A stretch of DNA of 64,000 nt from Algoriphagus machipongonensis (GTDB lineage: Bacteria; Bacteroidota; Bacteroidia; Cytophagales; Cyclobacteriaceae), in assembly GCF_000166275.1 (NCBI RefSeq), contig NZ_CM001023.1, positions 4,095,001 through 4,159,000 on the forward strand. Direction: 5' to 3'. The position numbers and the translations under genes are program-made. The notes beneath the pieces were generated by a model, which did not search any database, had not been told where the DNA came from, and was given only the letters and a program-made list of their open reading frames with translations. Positions 51,292 to 60,525 of this stretch are shown piece after piece (position 1 is the first letter of the stretch; each line of letters begins with the position of its first letter).

Positions 51292-51920
51292 GAGGCCTTT
51301 ACTTCAATAAATTTCGAAATATGATTTTTCACCCTTTGATCATGGGTTACGATGATCAAAGCAGCATTGATTTTTTCTGCCTGACTCTGAAGTAACTTGA
51401 TAACTTTTTCCGTGTTGACATCATCCAGACTTGAGGTAGGTTCATCGGCCAAAATCAATTTTGGTTCGTTCGCCAAAGCTCTTGCTATAGATACTCGCTG
51501 AGCTTCCCCTTCACTTAAGGTCTGAACGGAAGATTTTCTTTTTTCTGATAGACCGAGGTCCTGAAGGATCTGTACTAGCTGACCATTCTTTTTCTTCCCA
51601 AAATAATTAGCCATCTGGAGATTTTCCAGCACATTCAAAGCTGCAATTAGGTGAGGTTTTTGGAAAACAATGCCAATATTTTGACCTCGAAAAAGATCCA
51701 GCTTTTGTCCAGACAAGGAAGAAAGCACCTTCCCATCTACTTTCACTTCCCCTTGATCAGGTTTCGCTAATCCAGCAAGTAAATTAAGTAAGGTCGTTTT
51801 GCCACTTCCGGATTTACCTAAAACAAGTAAGCTTTCTCCTTCAGAAATTTCAATATCCTCAAAATGGATTGTCTTTTGCCCTGGATGAGTAAAGGCCAAT
51901 CCTTTCGTTTGTAATAACAT
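51288..51920 (-). CDS. ABC transporter ATPase, LolD/MacB type
   Basis: 210 residues, a single nucleotide-binding domain. Walker A is GKSGSGKTT (34-42), Q-loop Gln is in IGIVFQKPHLI, the signature is LSEGEAQRVSIARAL, Walker B is LILADEPTSSLDD, and the switch His is in VTHD. The LSEGE form (Glu instead of Gly) and short length fit the LolD/MacB/FtsE class that partners FtsX-type permeases. It overlaps the permease gene by four bases and starts one base after the receiver-kinase stop, so transporter and signalling genes share one mRNA. Confidence 0.93.
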   Translation of the reverse strand: MLLQTKGLAFTHPGQKTIHFEDIEISEGESLLVLGKSGSGKTTLLNLLAGLAKPDQGEVKVDGKVLSSLSGQKLDLFRGQNIGIVFQKPHLIAALNVLENLQMANYFGKKKNGQLVQILQDLGLSEKRKSSVQTLSEGEAQRVSIARALANEPKLILADEPTSSLDDVNTEKVIKLLQSQAEKINAALIIVTHDQRVKNHISKFIEVKAS

Positions 51921-51921
51921 A

Positions 51922-53097
51922 CTATTTTACTGGTATGGACACATAAAATGTGGTTCCCTTATTTTCTTCGCTTTCAAATGTAATCTCCCCTCCTAAGACC
52001 TCCACACATTTTTTGACAATTGACAACCCAAGCCCTGATCCTTCTCTAATTCCTACGTTGTGAGCTCTGAAAAAACGATCGAAAAGCTGACTTTGCTCCT
52101 TCTTTGGGATTCCAATTCCATAGTCGGTAAACGAGCCTACTAATTTCCCATCTACATAATCCAAAGTAAAGTTGACTACTTGCCCGTCTTTTGAGTATTT
52201 GACGGAATTGGAAAGTAGATTCTCAAACACTTGGTAAAGGAGCTCACTATCAGACACTACCGTTTTGGGAAGACTTCCAAGACTAACTTTAATCGTCACC
52301 TTGTTTTCAATTCCTGCTCTTACCGTATCCAAGACCTCTTTTACAAAAGCCCCAACAAACATTTTCTTGGGTTTGTATTCTACTTTATCAGCATCCGCTT
52401 TTCCAAAGAACAATACACTTGTCAACAAATTATTTAATGCCCGGACAGAGTTTTCAATTTTGGAAGCATGCTTGGAAATTTTGACTTTAAAAGGATGATC
52501 CCTTTCAGCATAAATCTGTAACAATTGTGCGGAACTCAAAATTGATGTCAATGGTGTTTTAAATCCGTGAGACACATTTAACACAATCCTTGACTTCAGT
52601 TCGTTGATCTCTCTTTCCTTTTCTAATGCTTTGGTCAACTCCTTGTTAGCTTCATGTAAATCAGCTGTTCTTTGCTTTACCTTTTCTTCTAGCTCATTGT
52701 TCAGCTTCTGAAGCTCCTTTTCCTTCCGATCCTTAAAAATCGCAAGCTCAATCACCATATTCAATTCACGAATATTGAACGGTTTGATCACGTAGGCACT
52801 AGGATTGGTTCCTACGACTTTATTGAGTGTATCTGCATCGGAGCTCGCACTGAGATATACCACGGGAATGTCATATTTTTCATTGACTATTTCGGTGGTT
52901 TTGATCCCATCTAATTCTCCAGCAAGGTTGATATCCATCATCACAATGTCAGCAACATTCTCCTCTAAAATATCTAATGCTTTCTCTCCGGAATCAGCGA
53001 TTCCAATGATCTCATGGTTGTTTTTTTCTAAAGCCCTTTGAAGCAAAAGAGCAGAAACAGAATCATCTTCTACGATGAGTATTTTAAGACTGAACAT
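51922..53097 (-). CDS. Receiver-histidine kinase hybrid (REC-HisKA-HATPase) with altered H-box
   Basis: 391 residues, cytoplasmic. The receiver domain (1-120) has acidic residues Glu10-Asp11-Asp12, phosphoacceptor Asp55 (IVMMDINLAG) and Lys105 (YVIKPF). A coiled-coil linker (about 125-165) leads to HisKA with His177 in VLNVSHGFKTPL, then HATPase motifs N (FENLLSNSVKYS), G1 (DYGIGIP), F and G2 (GSGLGLSIV). The residue after the phospho-His is Gly178 where kinases have Glu or Asp, normally needed for autophosphorylation, while the Thr at +4 used for phosphatase activity is kept. It may therefore act mainly as a phosphatase or relay. It lies 54 bases downstream of the sensor kinase. Confidence 0.9.
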   Translation of the reverse strand: MFSLKILIVEDDSVSALLLQRALEKNNHEIIGIADSGEKALDILEENVADIVMMDINLAGELDGIKTTEIVNEKYDIPVVYLSASSDADTLNKVVGTNPSAYVIKPFNIRELNMVIELAIFKDRKEKELQKLNNELEEKVKQRTADLHEANKELTKALEKEREINELKSRIVLNVSHGFKTPLTSILSSAQLLQIYAERDHPFKVKISKHASKIENSVRALNNLLTSVLFFGKADADKVEYKPKKMFVGAFVKEVLDTVRAGIENKVTIKVSLGSLPKTVVSDSELLYQVFENLLSNSVKYSKDGQVVNFTLDYVDGKLVGSFTDYGIGIPKKEQSQLFDRFFRAHNVGIREGSGLGLSIVKKCVEVLGGEITFESEENKGTTFYVSIPVK

Positions 53098-53151
53098 TCG
53101 TGAATGAAAGGGTTAAAAACTTTTTTAGTGTTTGAAAATACAAATTAAATA

Positions 53152-56100
53152 TTATGTCAAGGGTATTTCTAAGGTAACTAAAGTACCTGAATTCTTTACG
53201 CTTTGGATATGGATCTCACCATTAAGTAATGCCATCAAGCTTTTAGTAATATTAAGACCAAGCCCTGTTCCCTCATAAAGCCTGTCATTTCCAGTACTTT
53301 CCTGCTCAAATGGCTGAAAAGCTTTATTTAAAAATTCCTCAGACATCCCTACTCCTGAGTCTTCCACAGAAATCAACAAATTGTTCTTTTTCTTATCTAC
53401 AGCCACATTTATTCCTCCCTGATCAGTGTATTTGATGGCATTACTGACGAGGTTATTAATGATCATTTCTAGGAATCTCTTATCGATATTCCCTTTAAAT
53501 GATTCCTGTAGAAATTCTGTATGTAGTTTTAATCCCTTTTTCAAGGCCAGATTCTTGAGTGGAGCAATGACTGATTTTAAAAACTCATTAATATCAGCCT
53601 CGGAATAAACCACTTGCATTTTATTAGCTTCAATTTTAGCCATGTCCAAAATTGAATTGATGGTACTCAACAACCTTTCGCCACTTTGTTGGATAATATC
53701 CAGCTGAGAAAGCAGGATGGGATTGTCCTGATTCATCATCATAATATGTTCTGTTCCTCCCAAAATGCCGTTCAATGGAGTTCTAATCTCATGGCTAATA
53801 TTTGACAACATACTCGTCTTATACCTATTTGCCTGCTCCGCTTTTTCCTTAGCATCCCGCATTTTTTGTTCTATCGCTTTTTTGGAAGAGATATCTCTAA
53901 ACACACTTAAAATCAGGTTTCTTCCCTGAAAATCTTCCTGGATCAAAACTGAATACACTTCCATTTCCACAGAACCTGTTTTCCAAGGCACAGAATTTTC
54001 AAAAGTTAAACCGGCACTACTTTTTTTGATAACTTTCCTCGCAAAGGAATTTACATATTTATCAAAATAGCTTCTGTCACTGAAGAGATCTACAACATTG
54101 GATTTTTCAAGTTCAGAGATATCCTTTTTTACCAAGTTGGCAAAACTTGGATTTGCAGTAACAATCTTCTCTCCATCCAATGTCAGAATCAAGCCATCTT
54201 TAGAACTACTCCAAACATTTTTAAACTGCACTTCAGCGATCTCTTTTTCTTTACTTTCTTTCGCAAAGGCGGTTTGAAGTACCCCCACAGTTTTAAACTG
54301 ATTGTAAAAAGTATTGATCAGAATCCCCAAGGCAATTAGTAAAATCACACATAATATGATAAACCATAACTTCAGGTAAATCGGTTTTGAAATGGAAAAC
54401 TTTTGGGATTTGACGATTTCGGATGACTGTTCTCCTTCATACGAAGCCATTAACTCAATTTGATAATCGCCATAGGGCAAATTAGGTAGAAATATAGTGG
54501 TGGTTTTCGGGTCTTTAATGACCTTCCAATTGTCCTCAGAGCTTAATTTGTAATGTACCCAAAGCTCTCTGGCTTGGTTAAAACCAATGGCATTGTATTT
54601 TACCTCTAAGGTATTTTGAGTGGATGGGAATTCCTTCTCTTCCAAAATGACCTCATTGTCTGAAATCAAATGTTGATAATAAACATTAGGAGATCCTTGA
54701 TCCGGAAAGTCTTCTTCCGAAAAGAACAAAGAAAACCCCTTTAATGTCCCAATCATTATTCTACCTGAACCTGTTTCCAGCAATGCTCCCCTGTTGGTTT
54801 CATTTCCCACCAAACCGTTTCTTTCATTGAAATGAAGAATTTCATTATCATCAATGAGAAAAACTCCGTCATCAGAACCCACCCAGAGCCTTTTTTTACT
54901 GTCTTTCAGTAGTCCAAACACGGGCCTTGTGATCGTTTTCCCATTTAATTCGAAAGGCTTTACTTTTTGGTCAGTTAATACATATAGCCCTTTTTGAGAC
55001 CCAAGAAGAATACTATCAGGACTCACTTCTAAAAAATCAAAGCCATCCGCGATCATTAGTTTTTCATTAAAATGAACGGGTTTTTCAGAAGCCAATCGAC
55101 TGGCTTTCATTACCATATATCTTCCATCGGATAGTTTCCCCGTTTTCCTCAAATAAAAATAGTCATGCCCCAGAAGCTCTAAAACTTCTGATCTAAGGTC
55201 ATTCGAATAAATCTTCGAACTTGGTTCATTCAAAGGGTAAATGTAAACATGTTGTGGTCCAGTGATAATCAAGGTATCATTTTCTGCCACCACAGAGGAG
55301 ATATTATCTTCATTAATTGGCTCAAAAAATTCAACTTTTCCTGTTCCTATAGCATACCTGCCAACACCTGCCCAATTACTAGAAAACCAAACATTCCCTT
55401 TTCCATCGTTAGAAAAATTCACGATTCTATCTGTGGGATTTCCTTCAGGGTTTGAATCTCGGAAAATAGTTTCCACTGATAACCTAGAATATTTTTGAAC
55501 CCCATTATTAAAACCAAATAGGTACTCTCCATTTCCAATATTACCAATCGCGGTTATTTCTTCTGACATCAAGGAAGTTTGACCAAGGCCATAATTCTGG
55601 AACACCAAACTGTTGAAATTCACAAGCCCCCTGCTTGTTCCCACCCATAGGATTCCTTCTCGATCCATCAAAGCGCTATTTATAGAATAGGCTCTCAGCT
55701 CATCTTCTAAATCAATCATTAGGGGGAAGCTGAATTTTTCACTCGCTTTAAAAAGCTGAGAATTAAAGTGATAAAACACTGATTTTTGATGAAAGAACAG
55801 ATCATAGGAATCTTGAACAAAAAATTGATCTTTCGAAAAGTCTTTAGCGACAAACTCTGTTGGAACTAAAGGCTCTTTCCCTTTAGCCAAATAATCTTTA
55901 CCCAAAAAATAATAATTCCCATCTGCCTCATTTTTTTTCATCATTAATGGTGGAGTAGGCAAAGGAATACCACTTAATTGGGCTTTTTCCATTCTTCCAT
56001 CATTTAATAGAAAGACACCTTTCGTAAACTCTAAGTAATCAACACCATCATAAGAATTGGCAGATGTCATCATTCCGAAGACTTCCATGTCCCTATCCAA

Positions 56101-56574
56101 TTGACCGATTGGTCCATTTTCTTCCCAGAAAATCAATTGATAGCCAGTATCAAGAAAATACTTTTTATTATTCCCTTTCCCAATGGTTTGAAAAGTAATT
56201 TTATTACTCAATTTATCACTGATATTGGTACCCAAATCAATGAACTCCCAATTGCCATATCCGCCTTTTGCTAGTTTGGGTTGACCTGAGGCATTATAAA
56301 TCCACATGTGGCCATCTCCGCCTCTATGAATAGCGATTTGATTATTAAACTCCTCTTGGATGGTATCCGGTAACGGATAAGTTTCAATTCCATCGGAATA
56401 GAAAATACCTAATGAAGTGGAAAACCACATTCTTCCCAAGGTATCTTGTTCGATTTGAATGACATTCTGAACGGGCAACTCCACCCCTTTTGGTTGGGGG
56501 TCATATTTAAAATTCTGTGTATACCCAGAAATAGCCAATCCGAAACAAAAAAAGATTGTGGCAACTATTCTCAT
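53152..56574 (-). CDS. Propeller-type membrane sensor histidine kinase (no receiver or AraC domain)
   Basis: 1140 residues. Signal peptide 1-19 (GLAISGYTQ), then two-component regulator propeller repeats through about 640 (for example QDTLGRMWFSTSLGIFYSDG, DREGILWVGTSRGLVNF, DSKKRLWVGSDDGVFLID) and a Y_Y_Y-type domain near 650-740. A membrane helix (LWFIILCVILLIALGILINT) is near 745-765, a PAS domain near 785-900, then HisKA with His928 in SNISHEIRTPLNG and a full HATPase (INNLVSNAIKY, DSGVGM, GTGLGLNI). Unlike hybrid systems in carbohydrate loci it ends after the kinase domain, so the downstream receiver hybrid is its likely partner. The ligand is unknown. Confidence 0.92.
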   Translation of the reverse strand: MRIVATIFFCFGLAISGYTQNFKYDPQPKGVELPVQNVIQIEQDTLGRMWFSTSLGIFYSDGIETYPLPDTIQEEFNNQIAIHRGGDGHMWIYNASGQPKLAKGGYGNWEFIDLGTNISDKLSNKITFQTIGKGNNKKYFLDTGYQLIFWEENGPIGQLDRDMEVFGMMTSANSYDGVDYLEFTKGVFLLNDGRMEKAQLSGIPLPTPPLMMKKNEADGNYYFLGKDYLAKGKEPLVPTEFVAKDFSKDQFFVQDSYDLFFHQKSVFYHFNSQLFKASEKFSFPLMIDLEDELRAYSINSALMDREGILWVGTSRGLVNFNSLVFQNYGLGQTSLMSEEITAIGNIGNGEYLFGFNNGVQKYSRLSVETIFRDSNPEGNPTDRIVNFSNDGKGNVWFSSNWAGVGRYAIGTGKVEFFEPINEDNISSVVAENDTLIITGPQHVYIYPLNEPSSKIYSNDLRSEVLELLGHDYFYLRKTGKLSDGRYMVMKASRLASEKPVHFNEKLMIADGFDFLEVSPDSILLGSQKGLYVLTDQKVKPFELNGKTITRPVFGLLKDSKKRLWVGSDDGVFLIDDNEILHFNERNGLVGNETNRGALLETGSGRIMIGTLKGFSLFFSEEDFPDQGSPNVYYQHLISDNEVILEEKEFPSTQNTLEVKYNAIGFNQARELWVHYKLSSEDNWKVIKDPKTTTIFLPNLPYGDYQIELMASYEGEQSSEIVKSQKFSISKPIYLKLWFIILCVILLIALGILINTFYNQFKTVGVLQTAFAKESKEKEIAEVQFKNVWSSSKDGLILTLDGEKIVTANPSFANLVKKDISELEKSNVVDLFSDRSYFDKYVNSFARKVIKKSSAGLTFENSVPWKTGSVEMEVYSVLIQEDFQGRNLILSVFRDISSKKAIEQKMRDAKEKAEQANRYKTSMLSNISHEIRTPLNGILGGTEHIMMMNQDNPILLSQLDIIQQSGERLLSTINSILDMAKIEANKMQVVYSEADINEFLKSVIAPLKNLALKKGLKLHTEFLQESFKGNIDKRFLEMIINNLVSNAIKYTDQGGINVAVDKKKNNLLISVEDSGVGMSEEFLNKAFQPFEQESTGNDRLYEGTGLGLNITKSLMALLNGEIHIQSVKNSGTLVTLEIPLT

Positions 56575-56650
56575 TATTAAGACTTACTTTGGCTCTAAGA
56601 TATAAAAAGTATTTCGTCAGTAAATTCATGAGAGATTGTTATCTATTTCT

Positions 56651-56680
56651 TTTGACAGCGACCTGATTCTTTTAATTTTG
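56651..56680 (+). promoter_or_regulatory. Promoter of sucD
   Basis: TTTG, an 18-base spacer, then TAATTTTG: a good Bacteroidota -33/-7 pair. It places the transcript start near 56687 and so supports translation from the ATG at 56704 rather than from the GTG at 56680. Confidence 0.65.
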
Positions 56681-56703
56681 TGCCAAACTTTAGAAATCGC
56701 ATC

Positions 56704-57585
56704 ATGAGTGTATTAGTAAATAAAAATTCCAAGGTGATCGTTCAAGGATTCACCGGGTCTGAGGGTTCTTTTCATGCACAGCAAATGATCGAGTACGGAA
56801 CAAACGTAGTCGGTGGTGTTACTCCAGGAAAAGGAGGTTCAACCCATTTGGAAAAACCAGTGTTCAACTCTGTAGAAGAAGCCGTTCAAACGACTGGCGC
56901 TGATACTTCCATTATTTTTGTACCACCTGCATTTGCAGCGGATGCGATTATGGAAGCTGCAGAAGCTGGAATCAAAGTAATCATCGCTATTACGGAAGGT
57001 ATTCCTGTAGCGGATATGATGAAGGCAAAACCATATATCATCGAGAGAGGTGCAACCTTGATCGGTCCAAACTGCCCAGGTGTGATCACTCCTGGAGAAG
57101 CGAAAGTAGGTATCATGCCAGGATTTGTATTCAAGCAAGGTAGAATCGGAATCGTTTCTAAGTCTGGAACTTTGACTTACGAAGCTGCTGACCAAGTGGC
57201 AAAGGCTGGCTTAGGCGTTTCTACCGCAATCGGAATCGGTGGTGACCCTATCATCGGAACTTCTACCAAGCAGGCTGTTCAGTTGCTAATGGAAGATCCT
57301 GAGACTGATGCTATCGTTATGATCGGTGAAATCGGTGGTAACTATGAAGCTGAAGCTGCGAAATGGATCCGTGAAACTGGAAACAAGAAACCAGTAGTAG
57401 GGTTCATCGCTGGACAGACAGCACCTCCAGGAAGAAGAATGGGTCACGCAGGTGCCATCATCGGTGGAGCTGACGATACTGCAGAAGCTAAAATGAGAAT
57501 TATGAGAGAAAATGGTATTCACGTAGCTGATTCTCCAGCGGAGATCGGTGCTACCATGGCAAAAGCCTTGGGTGTGGATGCTTAA
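56704..57585 (+). CDS. sucD: Succinate--CoA ligase (ADP-forming), alpha subunit
   Basis: 293 residues from the ATG at 56704. The CoA-binding Rossmann part starts at [38 protein letters not shown] and [10 protein letters not shown] lead to the phosphorylated His248 in [13 protein letters not shown]. The alpha subunit carries CoA binding and the phospho-His step of succinyl-CoA to succinate conversion in the citric acid cycle. The beta-subunit gene (sucC) is not in the window, so the subunits are separated as in many Bacteroidota. The reading frame uses mostly abundant-gene codons, consistent with high expression. It links to methylmalonyl-CoA mutase, which also yields succinyl-CoA. Confidence 0.97.
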   Translation: MSVLVNKNSKVIVQGFTGSEGSFHAQQMIEYGTNVVGGVTPGKGGSTHLEKPVFNSVEEAVQTTGADTSIIFVPPAFAADAIMEAAEAGIKVIIAITEGIPVADMMKAKPYIIERGATLIGPNCPGVITPGEAKVGIMPGFVFKQGRIGIVSKSGTLTYEAADQVAKAGLGVSTAIGIGGDPIIGTSTKQAVQLLMEDPETDAIVMIGEIGGNYEAEAAKWIRETGNKKPVVGFIAGQTAPPGRRMGHAGAIIGGADDTAEAKMRIMRENGIHVADSPAEIGATMAKALGVDA

Positions 57586-57608
57586 GTGATATAAGATATA
57601 AGATTTTG

Positions 57609-57642
57609 AAAACCGCTTCGATTAAGTTCGGAGCGGTTTTTT
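57609..57642 (+). terminator. Terminator after sucD
   Basis: Stem AAAACCGCT/AGCGGTTTT with further CG/CG pairing inside the loop, followed by a T tract that continues beyond. Confidence 0.9.
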
Positions 57643-57710
57643 GTTTTTTGGAAACAAGATGTTAGACCCAAGTATCAAGACATAGATTAAAGATATTTAT
57701 TAGCAGTTTA

Positions 57711-58133
57711 TCAGTCCATTTTGACAAATACTAATTCACTTTTCGCAATAAACCCTTCCAGAAATAAAAGCCTCATCCTTAGCTCCTTACTCCCTAACTT
57801 CTCAATCAAAAACCTATTTGCTTTTACTTTTCCTGTTTCTAGCATCGTTAGTGTGTCATTTTTAATTATCCAACGTCCTCTCTTTTCCTTAACTATCCCA
57901 GCTCCTGCATCAGTGAAATATACAGAATCCTCATTGAACTCATAAAAGGTATTATCTATTGCAAATTGAAAGTCCTTAGAAACTTCATTTTGACGGGATT
58001 GGGTTTCACTTTGAAAACTTTCCGATTTCATAATATTCAAAAAAGCTTCATAAGATTGCAATTTCCACTTTCCTTGAATAGGGTCTTCAGCATAAAAAAG
58101 GTTTAGTAGAATAAGTAAAAAGAAAATCTTCAT
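57711..58133 (-). CDS. Small secreted lipocalin-like protein
   Basis: 140 residues. A short signal peptide (KIFFLLILLNLFYAE) is followed by DPIQGKWKLQSYEAF, the G-x-W start strand of lipocalin-like domains, and later RGRWIIKNDTLTMLETGK, a second strand pair seen in the same Bacteroidota group (lipocalin-like/DUF4923-type folds). The C-terminus lacks Cys. Ligand and role are unknown. It is a lone gene between two conserved housekeeping genes. Confidence 0.7.
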   Translation of the reverse strand: MKIFFLLILLNLFYAEDPIQGKWKLQSYEAFLNIMKSESFQSETQSRQNEVSKDFQFAIDNTFYEFNEDSVYFTDAGAGIVKEKRGRWIIKNDTLTMLETGKVKANRFLIEKLGSKELRMRLLFLEGFIAKSELVFVKMD

Positions 58134-58276
58134 AAGACCTGTTTTTTTAATCCAAAACTAGAACTATTAGAAATATTTAACAATTTAGTTTAAAATAAAC
58201 TTAATAAACTCAATTTTTCAATTTTCAAACCTTCCAATTCGCCACGGCGAATAAGTTATTTCAATCTTCAATTCCT

Positions 58277-58284
58277 TACCTTTG
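58277..58284 (+). promoter_or_regulatory. Probable -7 promoter box for the ABC-F gene
   Basis: TACCTTTG matches TAnnTTTG exactly, 20 bases upstream of the ATG. The -33 region is not clear. Confidence 0.45.
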
Positions 58285-58304
58285 CCGCTTCAATTCAGAT
58301 AAAT

Positions 58305-59936
58305 ATGATTTCAGTAGATAATGTAGCAGTTGTCCATAGCGGCTCTACACTCTTTAGTAATATTTCCTTTGCCATCAATGAAACAGATAAAATCGCCTTG
58401 ATGGGAAAAAACGGAGCAGGAAAATCTACCTTACTTAAAATCATTGCTGGTGAAACAAAACCAAGTTCAGGCTCGGTCTCTGCGCCAAAGGATTTTGTGG
58501 TGGCTTACTTACCGCAGCATTTATTGATTTCGGATGATTGTAGCGTCATGGAAGAGACTTCCAAAGCTTTTGCAAGCTACCTGAACATGAAGACGGAGAT
58601 TGATCGCATCAATGAGGAACTGACCGTTCGAACAGACTATGAATCTGACGCTTACTACAAACTAATCGAACAAGTTTCTGAACTGAGCGAAAAGTTTTAT
58701 GCGATCGAAGAGGTAAATTATGAAGCGGAAGTTGAGAAAGTTTTGCTGGGACTGGGTTTTGAACGAACAGATTTAACTCGCTCCACATCTGAGTTTTCAG
58801 GTGGCTGGAGAATGCGAATTGAGCTCGCCAAAATACTATTGCAAAAGCCTGATTTGATCCTTTTGGATGAGCCTACCAACCACTTGGATATTGAGTCCAT
58901 TCAGTGGCTGGAAGACTTCTTGTTAAATAAAGCCAAAGCTGTAGTAGTAATTTCCCACGATAGAGCTTTTGTAGACAATATTACCTCTAGAACCATCGAG
59001 GTAACCATGGGTCGTATTTATGACTACAAAGCGAAATACAGCCACTACCTGGAGCTAAGAAAAGAGCGCCGGGAGCAGCAACAAAAACAATACGAAGAGC
59101 AACAGGCAACGATAGCAGATATCCAAGCTTTTATCGACCGTTTCAAAGGCACCTATTCCAAAACACTTCAGGTTCAATCCCGCGTGAAAATGCTGGAGAA
59201 AATGGAGATCATCGAAGTGGACGAAGTGGATACCTCCACTTTAAAATTGCGCTTCCCTCCTTCCCCGAGATCAGGGAAATATCCCGTGATCGTGGATGAA
59301 ATGAGTAAATCCTATGGAGATCATGTGGTTTTCAAAAATGCCTCCATGACCATAGAACAAGGGCAGAAAGTATCCTTTGTAGGTAAAAACGGGGAAGGTA
59401 AATCTACCATGATCAAAGCAATCATGGGAGAAATCGATTATGAAGGCAAATGTGAATTGGGACACAACGCCATGATTGGCTATTTCGCTCAAAACCAAGC
59501 TTCTCTTCTCGATGAAAGCCTGACAATTTTCGAAACGATCGATCATATCGCTGTTGGGGAAGTTCGTACGAAAGTTAAGGATATTTTGGGTGCCTTTATG
59601 TTTAAAGGGGATGATATTAACAAAAAAGTAAAAGTCCTTTCTGGTGGTGAAAAGACCCGTCTCGCAATGATCAAGCTACTTTTGGAACCGGTCAATTTGT
59701 TGATTCTCGATGAACCTACCAACCACCTGGATATGAAAACCAAGGATATTATCAAAGATGCCCTGAAGGCTTTTGATGGTACTTTAATCGTAGTTTCTCA
59801 TGATAGAGATTTCCTGGATGGTTTGGTAACCAAGGTATTTGAATTCGGTAATAAGCGCGTCAAAGAGCACTTTGAAGACATCAATGGCTTCTTGAGAAAT
59901 AAGAAAATCGAGAACTTGAAAGAGGTAGAGAGGTAA
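58305..59936 (+). CDS. ABC-F family ATPase (ribosome-associated translation factor)
   Basis: 543 residues with two ABC domains and no membrane helices. First: Walker A GKNGAGKST near 35-43, signature FSGGWRMR, Walker B LILLDEPTNHLD. Second: Walker A GKNGEGKST, signature LSGGEKTRLAM, Walker B LLILDEPTNHLD. Between them lies the charged P-site-tRNA-interaction linker (YLELRKERREQQQKQYEEQQ...). EF-type paralogues such as EttA, Uup and YbiT bind the ribosomal E site and relieve stalling; some family members give antibiotic protection, for which nothing specific is visible here. It is a single gene. Confidence 0.93.
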   Translation: MISVDNVAVVHSGSTLFSNISFAINETDKIALMGKNGAGKSTLLKIIAGETKPSSGSVSAPKDFVVAYLPQHLLISDDCSVMEETSKAFASYLNMKTEIDRINEELTVRTDYESDAYYKLIEQVSELSEKFYAIEEVNYEAEVEKVLLGLGFERTDLTRSTSEFSGGWRMRIELAKILLQKPDLILLDEPTNHLDIESIQWLEDFLLNKAKAVVVISHDRAFVDNITSRTIEVTMGRIYDYKAKYSHYLELRKERREQQQKQYEEQQATIADIQAFIDRFKGTYSKTLQVQSRVKMLEKMEIIEVDEVDTSTLKLRFPPSPRSGKYPVIVDEMSKSYGDHVVFKNASMTIEQGQKVSFVGKNGEGKSTMIKAIMGEIDYEGKCELGHNAMIGYFAQNQASLLDESLTIFETIDHIAVGEVRTKVKDILGAFMFKGDDINKKVKVLSGGEKTRLAMIKLLLEPVNLLILDEPTNHLDMKTKDIIKDALKAFDGTLIVVSHDRDFLDGLVTKVFEFGNKRVKEHFEDINGFLRNKKIENLKEVER

Positions 59937-59950
59937 ACACTTCTTTACCT
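59931..59950 (+). terminator. Weak terminator at the end of the ABC-F gene
   Basis: AGGTAAA/TTTACCT, a 7-bp stem with a 6-base loop that includes the stop codon; only a short T-rich tail follows. Confidence 0.5.
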
Positions 59951-59954
59951 ATTT

Positions 59955-60221
59955 CTAAGGAAACATCTTGTATAGCTCCGCTTTATGCGAAATTCTAGCG
60001 AATACAAGCTCGTTGATTTCTATATACAGGCCAATACGGTAATTCTTATCTTTGATCCTGAACACATTTTTGAAGCCTGGAAGTTTTTTCAAGCTTGCCA
60101 ACTGTGATAAAAATTTTGCTTTTTCACAAGTATCAATGACTTTTAGAATTGCCTCTTTCTCCTTCTGGTCAGAAATAAGATCCAGGTCTTGCAGAAAAGA
60201 ATTTAGGAAACGGACTTTCAT
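59955..60221 (-). CDS. RelE/ParE-family toxin
   Basis: 88 residues. The fold pattern is FLNSFLQDLDLI..., a helical pair with EKEAILKVIDTCEKAKFLSQL, then LKKLPGFKNVFRIKDKNYRIGLYIEINELVFARISHKAELYKMFP, the strand core of RelE/ParE toxins, with Arg and the late His/Lys of the presumed active surface. RelE-type members cut mRNA on the ribosome and ParE-type members poison gyrase; this sequence does not decide between them. It overlaps the upstream antitoxin gene by ATGA, the usual order and coupling for such pairs. Confidence 0.85.
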   Translation of the reverse strand: MKVRFLNSFLQDLDLISDQKEKEAILKVIDTCEKAKFLSQLASLKKLPGFKNVFRIKDKNYRIGLYIEINELVFARISHKAELYKMFP

Positions 60222-60415
60222 TGCTGTAACTTCTTTAATACCTCCTTTTTAGGCACCTCTTTTTTGGCATTGACATTCACCATTAAATGAGATAATCCTA
60301 AATCTTCTTTTTCCTCTGAAGTAAGCACCTTGTAGGTAGTCCCCATCTTTCCCAATAACTCAGCAATAAACTTGAGTTCCTTCTCATTTTTGGGGTTTAC
60401 TAAAATCGAATCCAT
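60218..60415 (-). CDS. Antitoxin partner of the RelE/ParE-type toxin
   Basis: 65 residues, charged, with ELKFIAELLGKMGTTYKVLTSEEKEDLGLSHLM and a Lys-rich C-terminus. I see no ribbon-helix-helix or Xre helix-turn-helix, so DNA binding is not obvious; it resembles short Bacteroidota antitoxins of the type found directly before RelE-like genes. The identification is by position (upstream, overlapping the toxin start) more than by motif. It is followed by the toxin on one mRNA. Confidence 0.75.
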   Translation of the reverse strand: MDSILVNPKNEKELKFIAELLGKMGTTYKVLTSEEKEDLGLSHLMVNVNAKKEVPKKEVLKKLQQ

Positions 60416-60525
60416 GAGGGGATTCGCTTCAAATATTATACCGACAAATTAGGAATATTCTATTTGGAGGGATTTCTTAAGCCTATTCAAGAATTTTTCT
60501 GCATTTAAACGCGATTTTTCAGATT

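Noticed and set aside
56680..56704. Longer sucD starting at the GTG at 56680
   Set aside because: The GTG overlaps the -7 promoter box, and the eight extra residues are not part of the conserved SucD N-terminus.
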